A stretch of 64,000 nucleotides of DNA from Candidatus Villigracilis affinis (GCA_016718275.1 JADKEA010000008.1:120984-184983); one strand, 5' to 3'. Positions 50,934 through 59,756 are shown, counted from the stretch's first letter. Translations and numbers: made by a program. The notes: a model not told the origin generated them from the sequence alone.

Positions 50934-51833
50934 CTATTTCTTCGAAAACGCGATCAATTTATCAGCAACTTCCGCGCCGACGCGGGCCTGGGCTTCCTTG
51001 GTGGCTGCGCCGATATGCGGGGATGCGATGACGTTATCGAGCTTCATCAGTTTCCAGTCAACGGGGGGTTCTTCGGCGAAGACATCGAGCGCAGCCGCTC
51101 CAACCTGACCGTTGGTCAGCGCGTCGTAGAGTGCGTTCTCGTCGACGATGCCACCGCGGGCGCAGTTGACGATGCGGACGCCTTTCTTCATCTTGCCAAA
51201 TTGCTCCGCGCCGATCATGCCAGTGGATTCTTTGGTCTTGGGCAGGTGCAGGCTGATGTAATCGGACTGGGCAAGCAATTCATCGAGAGAGACGAGTTTG
51301 ATGCCTTCCACTTCCTTGACGTAGGGGTCGTAGGCGACCACGGTCATATCCATGGCGATGGCGCGGCGGGCAACTTCCTTGCCGATGTTGCCGATGCCGA
51401 TCAGGCCGAGGGTCTTGCCGCCAATTTCGTCACCGTCAAAGCTCTTCTTGTCCCATTTGTCGGCTTTCATGGTGGCGCTGGCTTTATAGAGGGAGCGCGC
51501 CATCATCAGCATGTAGCCGATCGCCAATTCCGCAACGGACTTGGAATTTGCCAGCGGGGTGTTCATGACCGCAATGCCCTTGGACTTGGCATATTCATGG
51601 TCAATGGTGTCGAGGCCTGCGCCGCCGCGGACGATCACTTTCAGGTTGGGGCAAACGTCGATCAACGCCTGGCGCACCTTGGTGCGGGAGCGAACCACCA
51701 TGCCATCGTAGGCAGGCAGCACGTTGGGGAGTTCTTCGGGAGTGATATCATCACGCACGTCCACGGTGAGGCCTGCGGCGCGCATTTGTTCGATATATTC
51801 TTTTTCGGTCTTGTCGCAAATTAAGATTTTCAT
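50934..51833 (-). CDS. serA: D-3-phosphoglycerate dehydrogenase (short form)
   Basis: 299 residues. Two-domain D-hydroxyacid dehydrogenase: VVRSRTKVRQALI, VIVRGGAGLDTIDHEYA, NAD motif GLIGIGNIGKEVARRA, NCARGGIVDENALYDAL (catalytic Arg) and the catalytic His in VIASPHIGAATKEAQ. It has no ACT or intervening regulatory domain, so serine feedback of the long form is absent. It oxidises 3-phosphoglycerate to 3-phosphohydroxypyruvate with NAD. It is divergent from serC, and a hairpin stands in its leader. Confidence 0.93.
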   Translation of the reverse strand: MKILICDKTEKEYIEQMRAAGLTVDVRDDITPEELPNVLPAYDGMVVRSRTKVRQALIDVCPNLKVIVRGGAGLDTIDHEYAKSKGIAVMNTPLANSKSVAELAIGYMLMMARSLYKASATMKADKWDKKSFDGDEIGGKTLGLIGIGNIGKEVARRAIAMDMTVVAYDPYVKEVEGIKLVSLDELLAQSDYISLHLPKTKESTGMIGAEQFGKMKKGVRIVNCARGGIVDENALYDALTNGQVGAAALDVFAEEPPVDWKLMKLDNVIASPHIGAATKEAQARVGAEVADKLIAFSKK

Positions 51834-51865
51834 GGGGTTTCTCCTTGATTGAGGCTGAAATTAAT

Positions 51866-51903
51866 AACAGGAACCCAACCGACGAATCGGCTGAATTCCT
51901 GTT
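51866..51903 (-). promoter_or_regulatory. Hairpin in the serA leader
   Basis: On the minus strand AACAGGAA (51903-51896) pairs with TTCCTGTT (51873-51866), and an inner CCGATTCGTCGG pairs as a small stem. The structure lies between the serA promoter and its start codon, about 30 nt before the ATG. It might be a regulatory leader or a remnant repeat. No known riboswitch class is recognised. Confidence 0.5.
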
Positions 51904-51930
51904 TGGAAAGTCACATTTACCACGCCTGTC

Positions 51931-51959
51931 ATTCTAACAATGAGAAAAATCTTTGTCAA
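51931..51959 (-). promoter_or_regulatory. Consensus-like promoter of serA
   Basis: Minus strand TTGACA (51959-51954), a 17-bp spacer and TAGAAT (51936-51931). Transcription would begin near 51924, giving a ~90-nt leader that contains the hairpin above. Confidence 0.8.
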
Positions 51960-51994
51960 CGACATACATCAGTATGGAATCATGTATATTGTTC

Positions 51995-52024
51995 TTGTAG
52001 ATTTGTCTGACAACCATTTATAAT
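51995..52024 (+). promoter_or_regulatory. Promoter of serC
   Basis: TTGTAG at 51995-52000, an 18-bp spacer and TATAAT at 52019-52024, giving a leader of about 80 nt before the serC ATG. The arrangement is divergent with the serA promoter, about 35 bp away. Confidence 0.65.
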
Positions 52025-52108
52025 GAAATGAATGTAAAAGAAAACAGAACCAGTCAAACGGTCAGGAATGAACCGTAAAAACTTTCATAGCAAAACAGGA
52101 GTAACCAT

Positions 52109-53200
52109 ATGTCTGATCTCAAACGTGCATACAACTTCAATCCCGGTCCCGGTGCGTTACCTCTTGAGGTATTGCAACAGGCACAGGCAGAATTGCTCGA
52201 CTTCAAAGGTACGGGCATGTCCGTCATGGAAATCAGTCATCGCTCGAAGGAATTCGAAGCGGTCATCCAGACAGCCGAAGCGGATCTGCGTGAACTGCTC
52301 GGCATTCCATCGAATTACAAGATCATGTTCCTGCAGGGCGGGGCCACTTTGCAATTTGCGATGCTGGCGATGAACCTGCGCCCTGCCGGCGCTTCTGCCG
52401 ATTACATCGTGACAGGCACATGGAGCAAGACCGCGATCAAGGAAGCGAAGAAACTCGGCACAGCCCGCGCCGCCGCCAACACCGAAGCGGACGGTTTCAA
52501 CTGCATCCCCGCCAAACTCGATCTTGACCCCAAAGCAGCTTATTTGCACTTCACCTCCAACGAGACCATCCACGGCGTGGAATTTTTCACCGAGCCGACC
52601 CCGCCCGATGGCGTGCCGCTGGTCTGCGATACTTCATCCAATTTCATCAGCCGCCCAATTGACGTTTCGAAATATGCCTTCCTGTACGCTGGTGCACAGA
52701 AAAATGCTGGCCCCTCTGGCGTGACCGTGGTCATCGCCCGCGACGATATGATCGAACGCACTCCCGAAAACCTGCCTGTGATGTTGGATTACAAGACCCT
52801 CGCCGCAAGCGGATCCCTGCACAATACACCGCCCAGTTTCGCGATCTATATGGTGGGGCTCGTCTTCCAATGGGCTAAGAAGCAAGGCGGACTCGCCGCC
52901 ATCGAAAAGACCAACCGCGTCAAGGCTGGCATGGTCTATGATGCCATTGATCAAAGCGGCGGTTTCTATCGCGGACACGCGAAAGTTGATGCCCGCTCGC
53001 TGATGAACATCCCCTTCCGCCTGCCCAGCGAAGAATTGGAAGATACCTTCGCCAAGGAAGCCAAGAAGAATAATCTGATCGGCCTCAAGGGACATCGCTC
53101 TGTCGGCGGCATGCGCGCATCTGTTTACAACGCCGTGACTATCGAAGGCGCAACGGCGCTGGTCGATTTCATGAAGGAATTCCAGAAGAAGAACGGATAA
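52109..53200 (+). CDS. serC: Phosphoserine aminotransferase
   Basis: 363 residues, AGGAGTAAC upstream. FNPGPGALPLEVLQQAQ, MSVMEISHRSKEFE, FLQGGATLQFAMLA, CDTSSNFISRPID and YAGAQKNAGPSG with the PLP Lys198 define SerC. It converts 3-phosphohydroxypyruvate plus glutamate to phosphoserine. With divergent serA it covers the first two steps of serine synthesis; no serB is seen in the window. A strong terminator follows. Confidence 0.95.
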   Translation: MSDLKRAYNFNPGPGALPLEVLQQAQAELLDFKGTGMSVMEISHRSKEFEAVIQTAEADLRELLGIPSNYKIMFLQGGATLQFAMLAMNLRPAGASADYIVTGTWSKTAIKEAKKLGTARAAANTEADGFNCIPAKLDLDPKAAYLHFTSNETIHGVEFFTEPTPPDGVPLVCDTSSNFISRPIDVSKYAFLYAGAQKNAGPSGVTVVIARDDMIERTPENLPVMLDYKTLAASGSLHNTPPSFAIYMVGLVFQWAKKQGGLAAIEKTNRVKAGMVYDAIDQSGGFYRGHAKVDARSLMNIPFRLPSEELEDTFAKEAKKNNLIGLKGHRSVGGMRASVYNAVTIEGATALVDFMKEFQKKNG

Positions 53201-53237
53201 GCGATCAGTAAATAGTGGTCAGTAAAAAGTGAATAGT

Positions 53238-53278
53238 AAAAGCCTCCGGGTTTCCATTGGAAATCCGAAGGCTTTTTT
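53238..53278 (+). terminator. Terminator after serC
   Basis: AAAAGCCTCCGGGTTTCC (53238-53255) and GGAAATCCGAAGGCTTTT (53259-53276) form an 18-bp stem with two wobble pairs, followed by a T run. It is preceded by short repeated words (GATCAGTAAATAGT, GGTCAGTAAAAAGT). Confidence 0.9.
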
Positions 53279-53304
53279 GTTAACTCGACTTTGTACCGGT
53301 CAAA

Positions 53305-53601
53305 CTAAGCGTCAGCGCTGGTTGATTTTCGAGCCTCTTCTGCCTGTTCTTTCAGGATTTCTTCCCACCACAATCCCATGCGCAGAAGTGTGTCGCCGTG
53401 CTCGTATGTGTGCTGAAAAGTCTTGGTGACCACCATGGAAAGCGGCTTTTGTCCCCACAAAGTCTCACGCGGTGCGTCCCAATCCACATCCGTTAGTTGA
53501 TCGAGGAGATCGATCTGCTGTTGCCGAACGCGGCGGAAGTTTGCGATCAAGGTGTCAAATCCACGATCCTGCACTTTGCCCGGGCGTCGGCCACTCGTCA
53601 A
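53305..53601 (-). pseudogene. C-terminal part of a DinB-like protein
   Basis: The minus strand encodes DTLIANFRRVRQQQIDLLDQ, LTDVDWDAPRETLWG and HTYEHGDTLLRMGLWW. This is the later part of a DinB-like helical protein, with a His near the HTYEHG position. The N-terminal part is missing: upstream sequence changes frame and runs into a poly-G tract at 53633-53651. It is probably a fragment created by the same damage or misjoin, with gene loss as the alternative. Confidence 0.6.
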
Positions 53602-53632
53602 TTTGCATCAGCCAGAGGAAGCAGGCCTTTCA

Positions 53633-53651
53633 GGGGCCGGGGGGGGGGCGG
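53633..53651. other. Second poly-G tract, probable assembly artefact
   Basis: A run of about eleven G within a G-rich stretch breaks the DinB-like fragment. It matches the tract at 35809-35860 in kind and is likely not genomic. Confidence 0.55.
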
Positions 53652-53728
53652 TGATCATGTTGGAAGGGGTCTTCTGTAATAGCACAAACCTGTTTTACAC
53701 CCAATCTTTTTAAAAACCACAACCAAGT

Positions 53729-56700
53729 TTATGCTTCATCCATTGCAAAGGCGATGGCCTGATCGATATTCATAGCCGCGCCGGTCTTTTGCGCTTTTGC
53801 AAATTCATCCGGGCCAAGCGCAGATTGCATCATCGCGCGGTTGCGTTCCACTTCCACGCGGTCGGCGGGCCACCAGGCGCCGCCTGTGATCTTCAACACA
53901 GACTCTGCCGCACTGAGCATAATCGCTCCCCATTCGGTTTGTCCTTGCTGCGCTTTCAAACCAGCCAGCCCAGCAAGACATTCAGCGATTCCGCGCCGAT
54001 TGCCCAAACGGCGGAACATCGCCAGGCTTTTTCTGAATTGTGATTCAGCCAGCTCGAGATCTTCTTCGTGCTGGGCGATGTATCCGAGGTTGTGTACGAA
54101 GCGTGCTACATCGCCGCGGTCGCCCGTGGCGCGCAATAGAGACTCGCTCTCTTCGTAATATTTCCGTGCAGCGTCAAATTGACCTTGTGTGCGTGCAACT
54201 TCACCGAGATTGTTAAGCGCGAAGGCAATTAACCAATTTTCGCTGATTACACGGGCTTCAGCAAGAGCTTCCTCATGATAGGCACGCGCCTTTTCGGGGT
54301 TTCCCAATCCGAGCTCAGCATTTCCAAGATGGACCAGCGTAATCGCATGGAATGGGGCAACGCCCTGTTCCTTAAACAAGGCGACGGCTTGCTCGAAGAA
54401 GGGTTGTGCATCTCTATCCCGTCCCATATTGATTAACACCACTCCATTCCCCATGAGGATAGGTGCAAGCCATTGTTTATCTCCAAGTTTTTGTTCAAGC
54501 GCCAGGCCTTCCTGTAATCGCGCCAAGCCAATATCCTGTTTGCCCTGCCAGACCGCCAGCATGCCGCTGGACATCAGCGCCATCACGCGGGGAAGCGATT
54601 CCGCCTGCATGAAGGGCGACGTCAATAATCGATCTGCCCACATGACGCCCTCAATAAAGTAGCCGCGACGGTACCAAAACCAGAATAATATAGAGACCAA
54701 ACCAGCGCCAAGTTCAACTCCACGACGATTGGTCAGGCACCATGCCAGAGTAACCCGAATATTATCGTGCTCGCGTTCGAGCCAATTCAGCCATTGCGCG
54801 GCATTGGCAGTATATAACTGCATGAAACCCATTTTGTTGGCAATGGCATCGCCATAATACATGGCATGTTGGGCTCGCAATGCTTCCATCTCCCCACCTG
54901 CAGAGAGACGTTCAAGCGCATACGCACGAATGGTCTCAAGCATTCCAAAGCGCGGCTCGCCATCAGCGGTCTCCTCCTGCCGCACGAGACTGTTATTAAC
55001 AAGAGAGGTAAGGCTTTCCAATATATCGAGCTTGCCATCTGGGTTACATACTGCTTCAACTGCATCGAATGTGAAGCCGCCGACGAAGACGCTCAGTCGG
55101 GCGTATAAAATTTTCTCATCCTGATTTAGCAGGTCGTAACTCCACTCGAGCGTGTTGCGCAGAGTCTGATGACGCGTGGGCAGGTCACGTGCGCCGCCTG
55201 TCAGCAGTTTGAGTTTGTCGTCCAGGCGCGCAAGGATCGCCTGCGGTTGCAGGAGTTTGATACGGGCGGCAGCAAGCTCAAGGGCAAGTGGAAGCCCATC
55301 GAGACGGCGGCAAATTTCGGCAACAGCAGAGGCGTTGTTTTCCGTCAAAACAAAATTCGGATGCGCTGTCCGCGCCCGTTCAACAAAAAGGATGACTGAT
55401 TCGTTTTCGAGTAAATTTTCCCACGCTGATTCATCGTCAGCTTGCGGCAGATCCAACGGCGGAACGGGGAACTCGCGTTCGCCAAGCAGGTTGAGCGCAA
55501 TGCGGCTACTGGTGATAACTTTTAACTGTGCAGCAGCGATCAACAGTTCTGCCACGACGGGCGCGACGGAAACAAGTTGCTCAAAATTATCCATCACCAA
55601 CAGCATGCGTTTGTCGCGCAAATAATCTTTGACATTTTCAAGCAGGGGACGCCCGCCCTCACGAACGGCGATCTGTTGGGCAACGCGCGAGACAAATTGA
55701 TTGGTATCGGTATCATCGGCGAGCGGGACGAAATAAACCCCGTCAGGAAATTGATCGAGCAATTCCTGCGCCACTTGCAAACTCAAACGAGTCTTGCCCG
55801 TGCCACCAGGCCCCAAGAGGGTGACGATGCGCGTGTCTGGGTTGAGCAACGATTCTTTGATCGCTTTGATCTGTTTTGTGCGCCCGATGAAGGGCGTGGG
55901 TTGAGCGGGAAGATTATTTTTTAGCCGCTTCGTTTTTGTTGCGCTTTGCGAATCGTCGTTCTTTTGATTTTCATCGTAAAGCAATTCCACATTCGCAGGC
56001 GTGGGAAGTTTAAAGATTGTGGCATAACGTTTCAGGTTGGCAGCGGCATACATTAATCCAGCAAGTCGCTGTTCATCGGGTTGACCTGCTTTATGAGTAT
56101 ATGCCAATCCAGCTGCGACACCCGCCAGCCAGTACTGTCCCCATAAATCATCATGCAGACTTGGATGATTCGCTTCGACCCACGCTGAAAACGCGCTTCG
56201 CGCCGACCCGATCACTGCACTCACGCCCGACACTTCGATCGGCACCTTGTACGGGTCAGGCACATCTGCGACTGCCAGCAACATAAGAAAATTGGAAAGC
56301 TTCGCAAAAGAGACCTGCGACATCGCATGCATTAGATAGGACATTTCCAAATAGCGCTGGTCATACAAAAGCGGCATGCCCTCTTTGAAGAGGGCGAAGT
56401 CAATCAGATAGTAGCCTTCAAGTGATTCTTTGTCGTCTGCAAATTTGACCAAAATATTATTCGTGTTCAAGTCGCCGTGGATGAAACCAGTAGTGATATC
56501 GATGGAACGTGCCTTGCCCCACGCCTCGGGCTTGCGCGCATACAACAATGGATTTGGAAATACGTGTCCGTTGATGAGCAAGCCTGCAATATCGGGATCA
56601 ACCTTGCAGGTCTCCTGCAAAAAACGTTCCGTATTACCGCCCGCATCCAATCGAAAGCCGAGCCAGTTTTTCAATACCATCTGAGGATGAACGGCCTGCT

Positions 56701-57172
56701 CAAAGGCCGAATCTTTATTCCACTCTGAAAGCAGAACCGTATTTGTTTGTGCAAACAGGGTTTTAAGCTGACTTTGTCGTTCATACTTCGATAGGGGTAA
56801 ATAATTGAGCAGGGACTGGCCCGCAATGCGGTAAAAAATCGCAACAGCGCCTTCACGCTCGACCCGATCGTATACCAACTCGGCAATATGCTCACGTGCA
56901 AACTCAGGTGTGGACTTTGTCAACACGGTATTGTGCCGAGTTACTTCATCCGACTTTGCATTTTTCCCCTTGCGATCCAGCTTCAGAATGCAATGCTCGA
57001 CGCGTTTGGTCTCACCAAATGAAACGCTGACAAGATAGACGACGGCACCCGACCAGCCTCCAACCAATAATTGAAGTGGTGCAACGGTGATCTTGTAGGT
57101 GCCCTCTGCCAGCCGAATCACATGCTGATATTCTTCTGGCAGGGATTGAAAATCGGTTGTCAATTCAGGCAT
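53729..57172 (-). CDS. Kinase-like domain fused to STAND NTPase and TPR repeats
   Basis: 1147 residues from ATG 57172 (AGAGG upstream). Residues about 20-390 are a kinase/phosphotransferase-like domain: GFIHGDLNTNNILVKF (catalytic-loop HGD near 232) and YYLIDFALF (metal-binding DF near 258). It may belong to a ternary-complex-associated (TCAD9-like) kinase group. Next is a STAND/NB-ARC-like NTPase: P-loop GPGGTGKT (about 454-461), Walker B MLLVMDNFEQL, SSRIALNLLGE and GLPLALELAAARI. About 350 residues of TPR repeats follow (LVHLGNAELGLGNPEKAR, ALNNLGEVARTQGQFDAAR). STAND proteins assemble on ligand binding; the kinase is a candidate effector. Confidence 0.85.
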   Translation of the reverse strand: MPELTTDFQSLPEEYQHVIRLAEGTYKITVAPLQLLVGGWSGAVVYLVSVSFGETKRVEHCILKLDRKGKNAKSDEVTRHNTVLTKSTPEFAREHIAELVYDRVEREGAVAIFYRIAGQSLLNYLPLSKYERQSQLKTLFAQTNTVLLSEWNKDSAFEQAVHPQMVLKNWLGFRLDAGGNTERFLQETCKVDPDIAGLLINGHVFPNPLLYARKPEAWGKARSIDITTGFIHGDLNTNNILVKFADDKESLEGYYLIDFALFKEGMPLLYDQRYLEMSYLMHAMSQVSFAKLSNFLMLLAVADVPDPYKVPIEVSGVSAVIGSARSAFSAWVEANHPSLHDDLWGQYWLAGVAAGLAYTHKAGQPDEQRLAGLMYAAANLKRYATIFKLPTPANVELLYDENQKNDDSQSATKTKRLKNNLPAQPTPFIGRTKQIKAIKESLLNPDTRIVTLLGPGGTGKTRLSLQVAQELLDQFPDGVYFVPLADDTDTNQFVSRVAQQIAVREGGRPLLENVKDYLRDKRMLLVMDNFEQLVSVAPVVAELLIAAAQLKVITSSRIALNLLGEREFPVPPLDLPQADDESAWENLLENESVILFVERARTAHPNFVLTENNASAVAEICRRLDGLPLALELAAARIKLLQPQAILARLDDKLKLLTGGARDLPTRHQTLRNTLEWSYDLLNQDEKILYARLSVFVGGFTFDAVEAVCNPDGKLDILESLTSLVNNSLVRQEETADGEPRFGMLETIRAYALERLSAGGEMEALRAQHAMYYGDAIANKMGFMQLYTANAAQWLNWLEREHDNIRVTLAWCLTNRRGVELGAGLVSILFWFWYRRGYFIEGVMWADRLLTSPFMQAESLPRVMALMSSGMLAVWQGKQDIGLARLQEGLALEQKLGDKQWLAPILMGNGVVLINMGRDRDAQPFFEQAVALFKEQGVAPFHAITLVHLGNAELGLGNPEKARAYHEEALAEARVISENWLIAFALNNLGEVARTQGQFDAARKYYEESESLLRATGDRGDVARFVHNLGYIAQHEEDLELAESQFRKSLAMFRRLGNRRGIAECLAGLAGLKAQQGQTEWGAIMLSAAESVLKITGGAWWPADRVEVERNRAMMQSALGPDEFAKAQKTGAAMNIDQAIAFAMDEA

Positions 57173-57574
57173 GGCTGGCCTCTGCAATCAATTAATTTAT
57201 AAGTTTCCTGGAAATTGAACGAATCCTGCACAAACTCACAATAAAAGGAACACACATCGTATTTTACTAAAACACCGAACACTTCACCAAAGACGCTGGA
57301 TAATGAATATTTTACTTCAAGGCATAAACAGGTGGTGTAATCGGTGAGGCAGTACGAAGCGATAGCCATAAGGATGACCAGGCTGAGGGGATTTCTTTTC
57401 AACCGCAAAGAACAGATATCCAACGGTCTGCGTTCACAAGCGGGCGCATAGGATTCCCCGCCCAAGCAAGAAGGCTTGGAAAACTCTTGGGATGTGCGCA
57501 TACCCGAGTCGGCAATCCCAGCAGCCTGTGTACACTTTGCCAGGTTGAAAAGACCCAATTGCCGATGGGGTTTT
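57173..57574. other. Intergenic region with a possible half attC site
   Basis: About 400 bp without a convincing gene. A word ATCCAACGGTCTGCGTTCAC at 57418-57437 resembles the left end of the attC sites from 59.7 kb onward (consensus RYYYAAC, then GGTTTGCGTTAC). No matching right arm is present. It may be an eroded attC or chance similarity. Promoters for the kinase-STAND gene are not clear. Confidence 0.4.
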
Positions 57575-58204
57575 CTAATAGCTGACCAGCGGTAATTTAT
57601 TGAGCCATTTTTTCTCTGTCAATTCCTTCAATACAAAATCAGCCCCATCTGCACGGGAGAGTTGTGTACCCGACTCTTTACTGACAAAACCGATTTGATA
57701 TTTGCGCGTATGTTCGCCATCCATCAAGCGCGGATAACGCACAACTGTCCATTCCAAGTCAGAAGCCTGAATCACTTTTACATTCGCAGCAGAATCTAAT
57801 ACTACATCCTTTGCCAGAAGATTAAGCAGGAAGCCAATAAAATGGTCAATCAGTTTGGGCTGATCTTCGGGCTGACGAACACCTGCGCCCGTTGTTGAAA
57901 CCAGACGACGTATCCTATGCTTTTTCATCCCTGCCACGATATTCTTTGCAGAAATCTCCATCATATGGGGAACTGGCGGGCGCAACGGTCCTAATGCGCT
58001 GATTACCGCTTCCTGCCCTGCAATTGCATTTTCGACTGCAATGGCGTCCATCGAATCGCCTTTGAACACGGTTAAATTTGCATGTTTGACCCCAAATTTT
58101 TCTGGTGAACGGACAAAGGCAGTCACAGTATGTCCTGCTTCCAACGCTTGCTCCACAACTTTCAATCCCACTCCGCGAGATGCTCCAAATACAACGATTT
58201 TCAT
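57575..58204 (-). CDS. NAD(P)-binding reductase (SDR, NAD(P)H-binding family)
   Basis: 209 residues. A Rossmann N-terminus MKIVVFGASRGVGLKVVEQAL, with VTAFVRSPEKF, GQEAVISALGPLRPP and RLVSTTGAGVRQPEDQPK, places it in the NAD(P)H-binding extended SDR group (YwnB/biliverdin-reductase-like). It probably reduces a small quinone- or carbonyl-type substrate. It lies 16 bp after the TetR gene on the same strand, so it is probably the regulator's operon partner. Confidence 0.9.
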   Translation of the reverse strand: MKIVVFGASRGVGLKVVEQALEAGHTVTAFVRSPEKFGVKHANLTVFKGDSMDAIAVENAIAGQEAVISALGPLRPPVPHMMEISAKNIVAGMKKHRIRRLVSTTGAGVRQPEDQPKLIDHFIGFLLNLLAKDVVLDSAANVKVIQASDLEWTVVRYPRLMDGEHTRKYQIGFVSKESGTQLSRADGADFVLKELTEKKWLNKLPLVSY

Positions 58205-58220
58205 TTTTCTCCTTTAAAAT

Positions 58221-58781
58221 TTATTGTGACAATAACACTTTGAGATGTTTCGCTACTGTGCGTAAGGGATCACCTGAATGATGCGTGCGGCTCAATATGA
58301 TTCCGCCTTCAACTGCGGCAGTGATAAATGTTCCCAATTCTTCCGCTTTTATCTTTGTAAACCCGCTTTCAAGTAGTTTTTCTTTGAATGCTGTTTGCAG
58401 CAAGGTGTATGCCTCTCGGCAGGCCACATTAATGCGCTCGGATTTGGTAGCGGTTTCCATGGCTACTGATGTTAGGGGGCTACCTGCCGCGAATCCCGAT
58501 GATTCCACATGGTCAGCGATATTCAAAATGAAGTCATGGATTGCCTTTGCCGCGTTGCTATTACCGCTTAACCCATTTTGTATCCGCTCGGCAGTTGCTT
58601 TGCCTGATTGCAAAACCGCTTCAGATGCAATTTGCTCCTTGCCTTCAGGAAAATAATGATACAACGACCCTTTTGGAGCGCCGCTTTCTTTAACGATCTC
58701 ATTTAAACCAGTCCCGTGATAACCCTGTTTTTCCATCAAATCACAAGTAGTCTGTAGAATATGCTCGCGGACATTGCTCAT
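58221..58781 (-). CDS. TetR/AcrR-family transcriptional regulator
   Basis: 186 residues. N-terminal helix-turn-helix: REHILQTTCDLMEKQGYHGTG, read in parts, then EIVKESGAPKGSLYHYFPEGKEQ. A C-terminal ligand-binding domain follows (AGSPLTSVAMETATKSERIN; FITAAVEGGIILSRTHHSG), similar to the YxaF/LmrA subgroup. It likely represses the divergent reductase gene and its own operon through the operator-like sequence near 58859-58877. The inducer is unknown. Confidence 0.92.
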   Translation of the reverse strand: MSNVREHILQTTCDLMEKQGYHGTGLNEIVKESGAPKGSLYHYFPEGKEQIASEAVLQSGKATAERIQNGLSGNSNAAKAIHDFILNIADHVESSGFAAGSPLTSVAMETATKSERINVACREAYTLLQTAFKEKLLESGFTKIKAEELGTFITAAVEGGIILSRTHHSGDPLRTVAKHLKVLLSQ

Positions 58782-58858
58782 TTCAGCCTCAATCTCCTGT
58801 TTGAATAAATCATGTCATTTGTCATCTTTTCAAAACTGCACAACGACGCTATTATAAC

Positions 58859-58877
58859 GACTGGTCTATATATAGTC
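58859..58877. promoter_or_regulatory. Operator-like palindrome between TetR and NmrA-like genes
   Basis: GACTGGTCTATATATAGTC (58859-58877) has inverted ends (GACT..AGTC) and contains the palindromic word AGACTGGTCT-like common in TetR operators (TAGACC/GGTCTA). It lies about 75 bp from the TetR start and 20 bp before the divergent start, overlapping likely -10 sequences (TATAAC, TATATA). Confidence 0.55.
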
Positions 58878-58897
58878 AAGTACAGGAGAACAAAGAA

Positions 58898-59755
58898 ATG
58901 ACATCCCCAATTTTAGTGACTGGTGCGCTTGGTAACGTGGGCGCGGAAGTAGTAAAGCAGGTTTTAGCCAGAGGTGGTAAGGTGCGTGCAGCGGATATGG
59001 ACGTAAAAAAACTCAGGGAGAGATTTGGCAATTCGGTGGAATCGGTTCGCTTTGACTTTACTGATTCCACTACCTATGCGGCGACCTTCAAAGATGTGAA
59101 GAAGATGTTCTATATGCGTCCGCCGCATTTGACTAATGTCCAGCGCGACATGAATCCGTCTATGGATGCGGCAAAACAGGCGGGTGTAACGCACGTTGTT
59201 TTTCTTTCGTTGATTGGAATTGAGAATGCGAAATACGTCCCCCATTACAAAGTAGAAACTTATCTTCATAAAATCAACATGCAGACCACCTTCCTGCGTT
59301 GTAGTTTCTTTATGCAGAACCTTAATACCACGCATCGCAAGGAAATCAAGGAGCGTAATGAGATTTTTGTCCCTGTGGGGAATGCGAAAACCAGTTTCAT
59401 TGACGCCCGCGATATTGGCGCAGTTGCGGCTTTGGCATTGACCGAGGAGGGACTCGCGGGAAAAAATTACGATTTGACTGGAATCGAGGCTCTCGATTAT
59501 TGGGAAGCAGCGAGGATTATGAGCGAGGTATTAGGGCGCAAGATCATTTATCGCAATCCGAATCCTTTTTATTTTCTTTCTGAAACGATTCGAAGAGGAA
59601 CACCTTTTATGTTCGCTCTCGTACAGATGGGGTTATACACATCCACAAGATTTGGGATGGCAAAAAACGTAACCAGTGAAGTGGAAAAACTGACAGGGCG
59701 CAAACCGATCCCATTCCTACAATACGTGATCGATTACAGAGACAATTGGCTTTAG
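58898..59755 (+). CDS. NmrA-like NAD(P)-binding reductase
   Basis: 285 residues, AGGAGAACAAAG upstream. SPILVTGALGNVGAEVVKQVL is the NAD(P)-binding motif; YMRPPHLTNVQRDMNPSMDA, HVVFLSLIGIEN and VGNAKTSFIDARDIGAVAALAL follow, typical of NmrA-like/azoreductase-type SDRs. It is divergent from the TetR gene, so it is probably under its control. The stop codon lies 1 bp before the first attC-like site, so the gene could itself be the distal cassette in plus orientation. Confidence 0.9.
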   Translation: MTSPILVTGALGNVGAEVVKQVLARGGKVRAADMDVKKLRERFGNSVESVRFDFTDSTTYAATFKDVKKMFYMRPPHLTNVQRDMNPSMDAAKQAGVTHVVFLSLIGIENAKYVPHYKVETYLHKINMQTTFLRCSFFMQNLNTTHRKEIKERNEIFVPVGNAKTSFIDARDIGAVAALALTEEGLAGKNYDLTGIEALDYWEAARIMSEVLGRKIIYRNPNPFYFLSETIRRGTPFMFALVQMGLYTSTRFGMAKNVTSEVEKLTGRKPIPFLQYVIDYRDNWL

Positions 59756-59756
59756 T

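Noticed and set aside
51834..52108. Riboswitch or T-box between serA and serC
   Set aside because: A hairpin is present but no known aptamer core or T-box sequence is seen.
57188..57558. Minus-strand frame of 132 codons upstream of the kinase-STAND gene
   Set aside because: No ribosome site, no similarity and ordinary composition; it overlaps the possible attC remnant.
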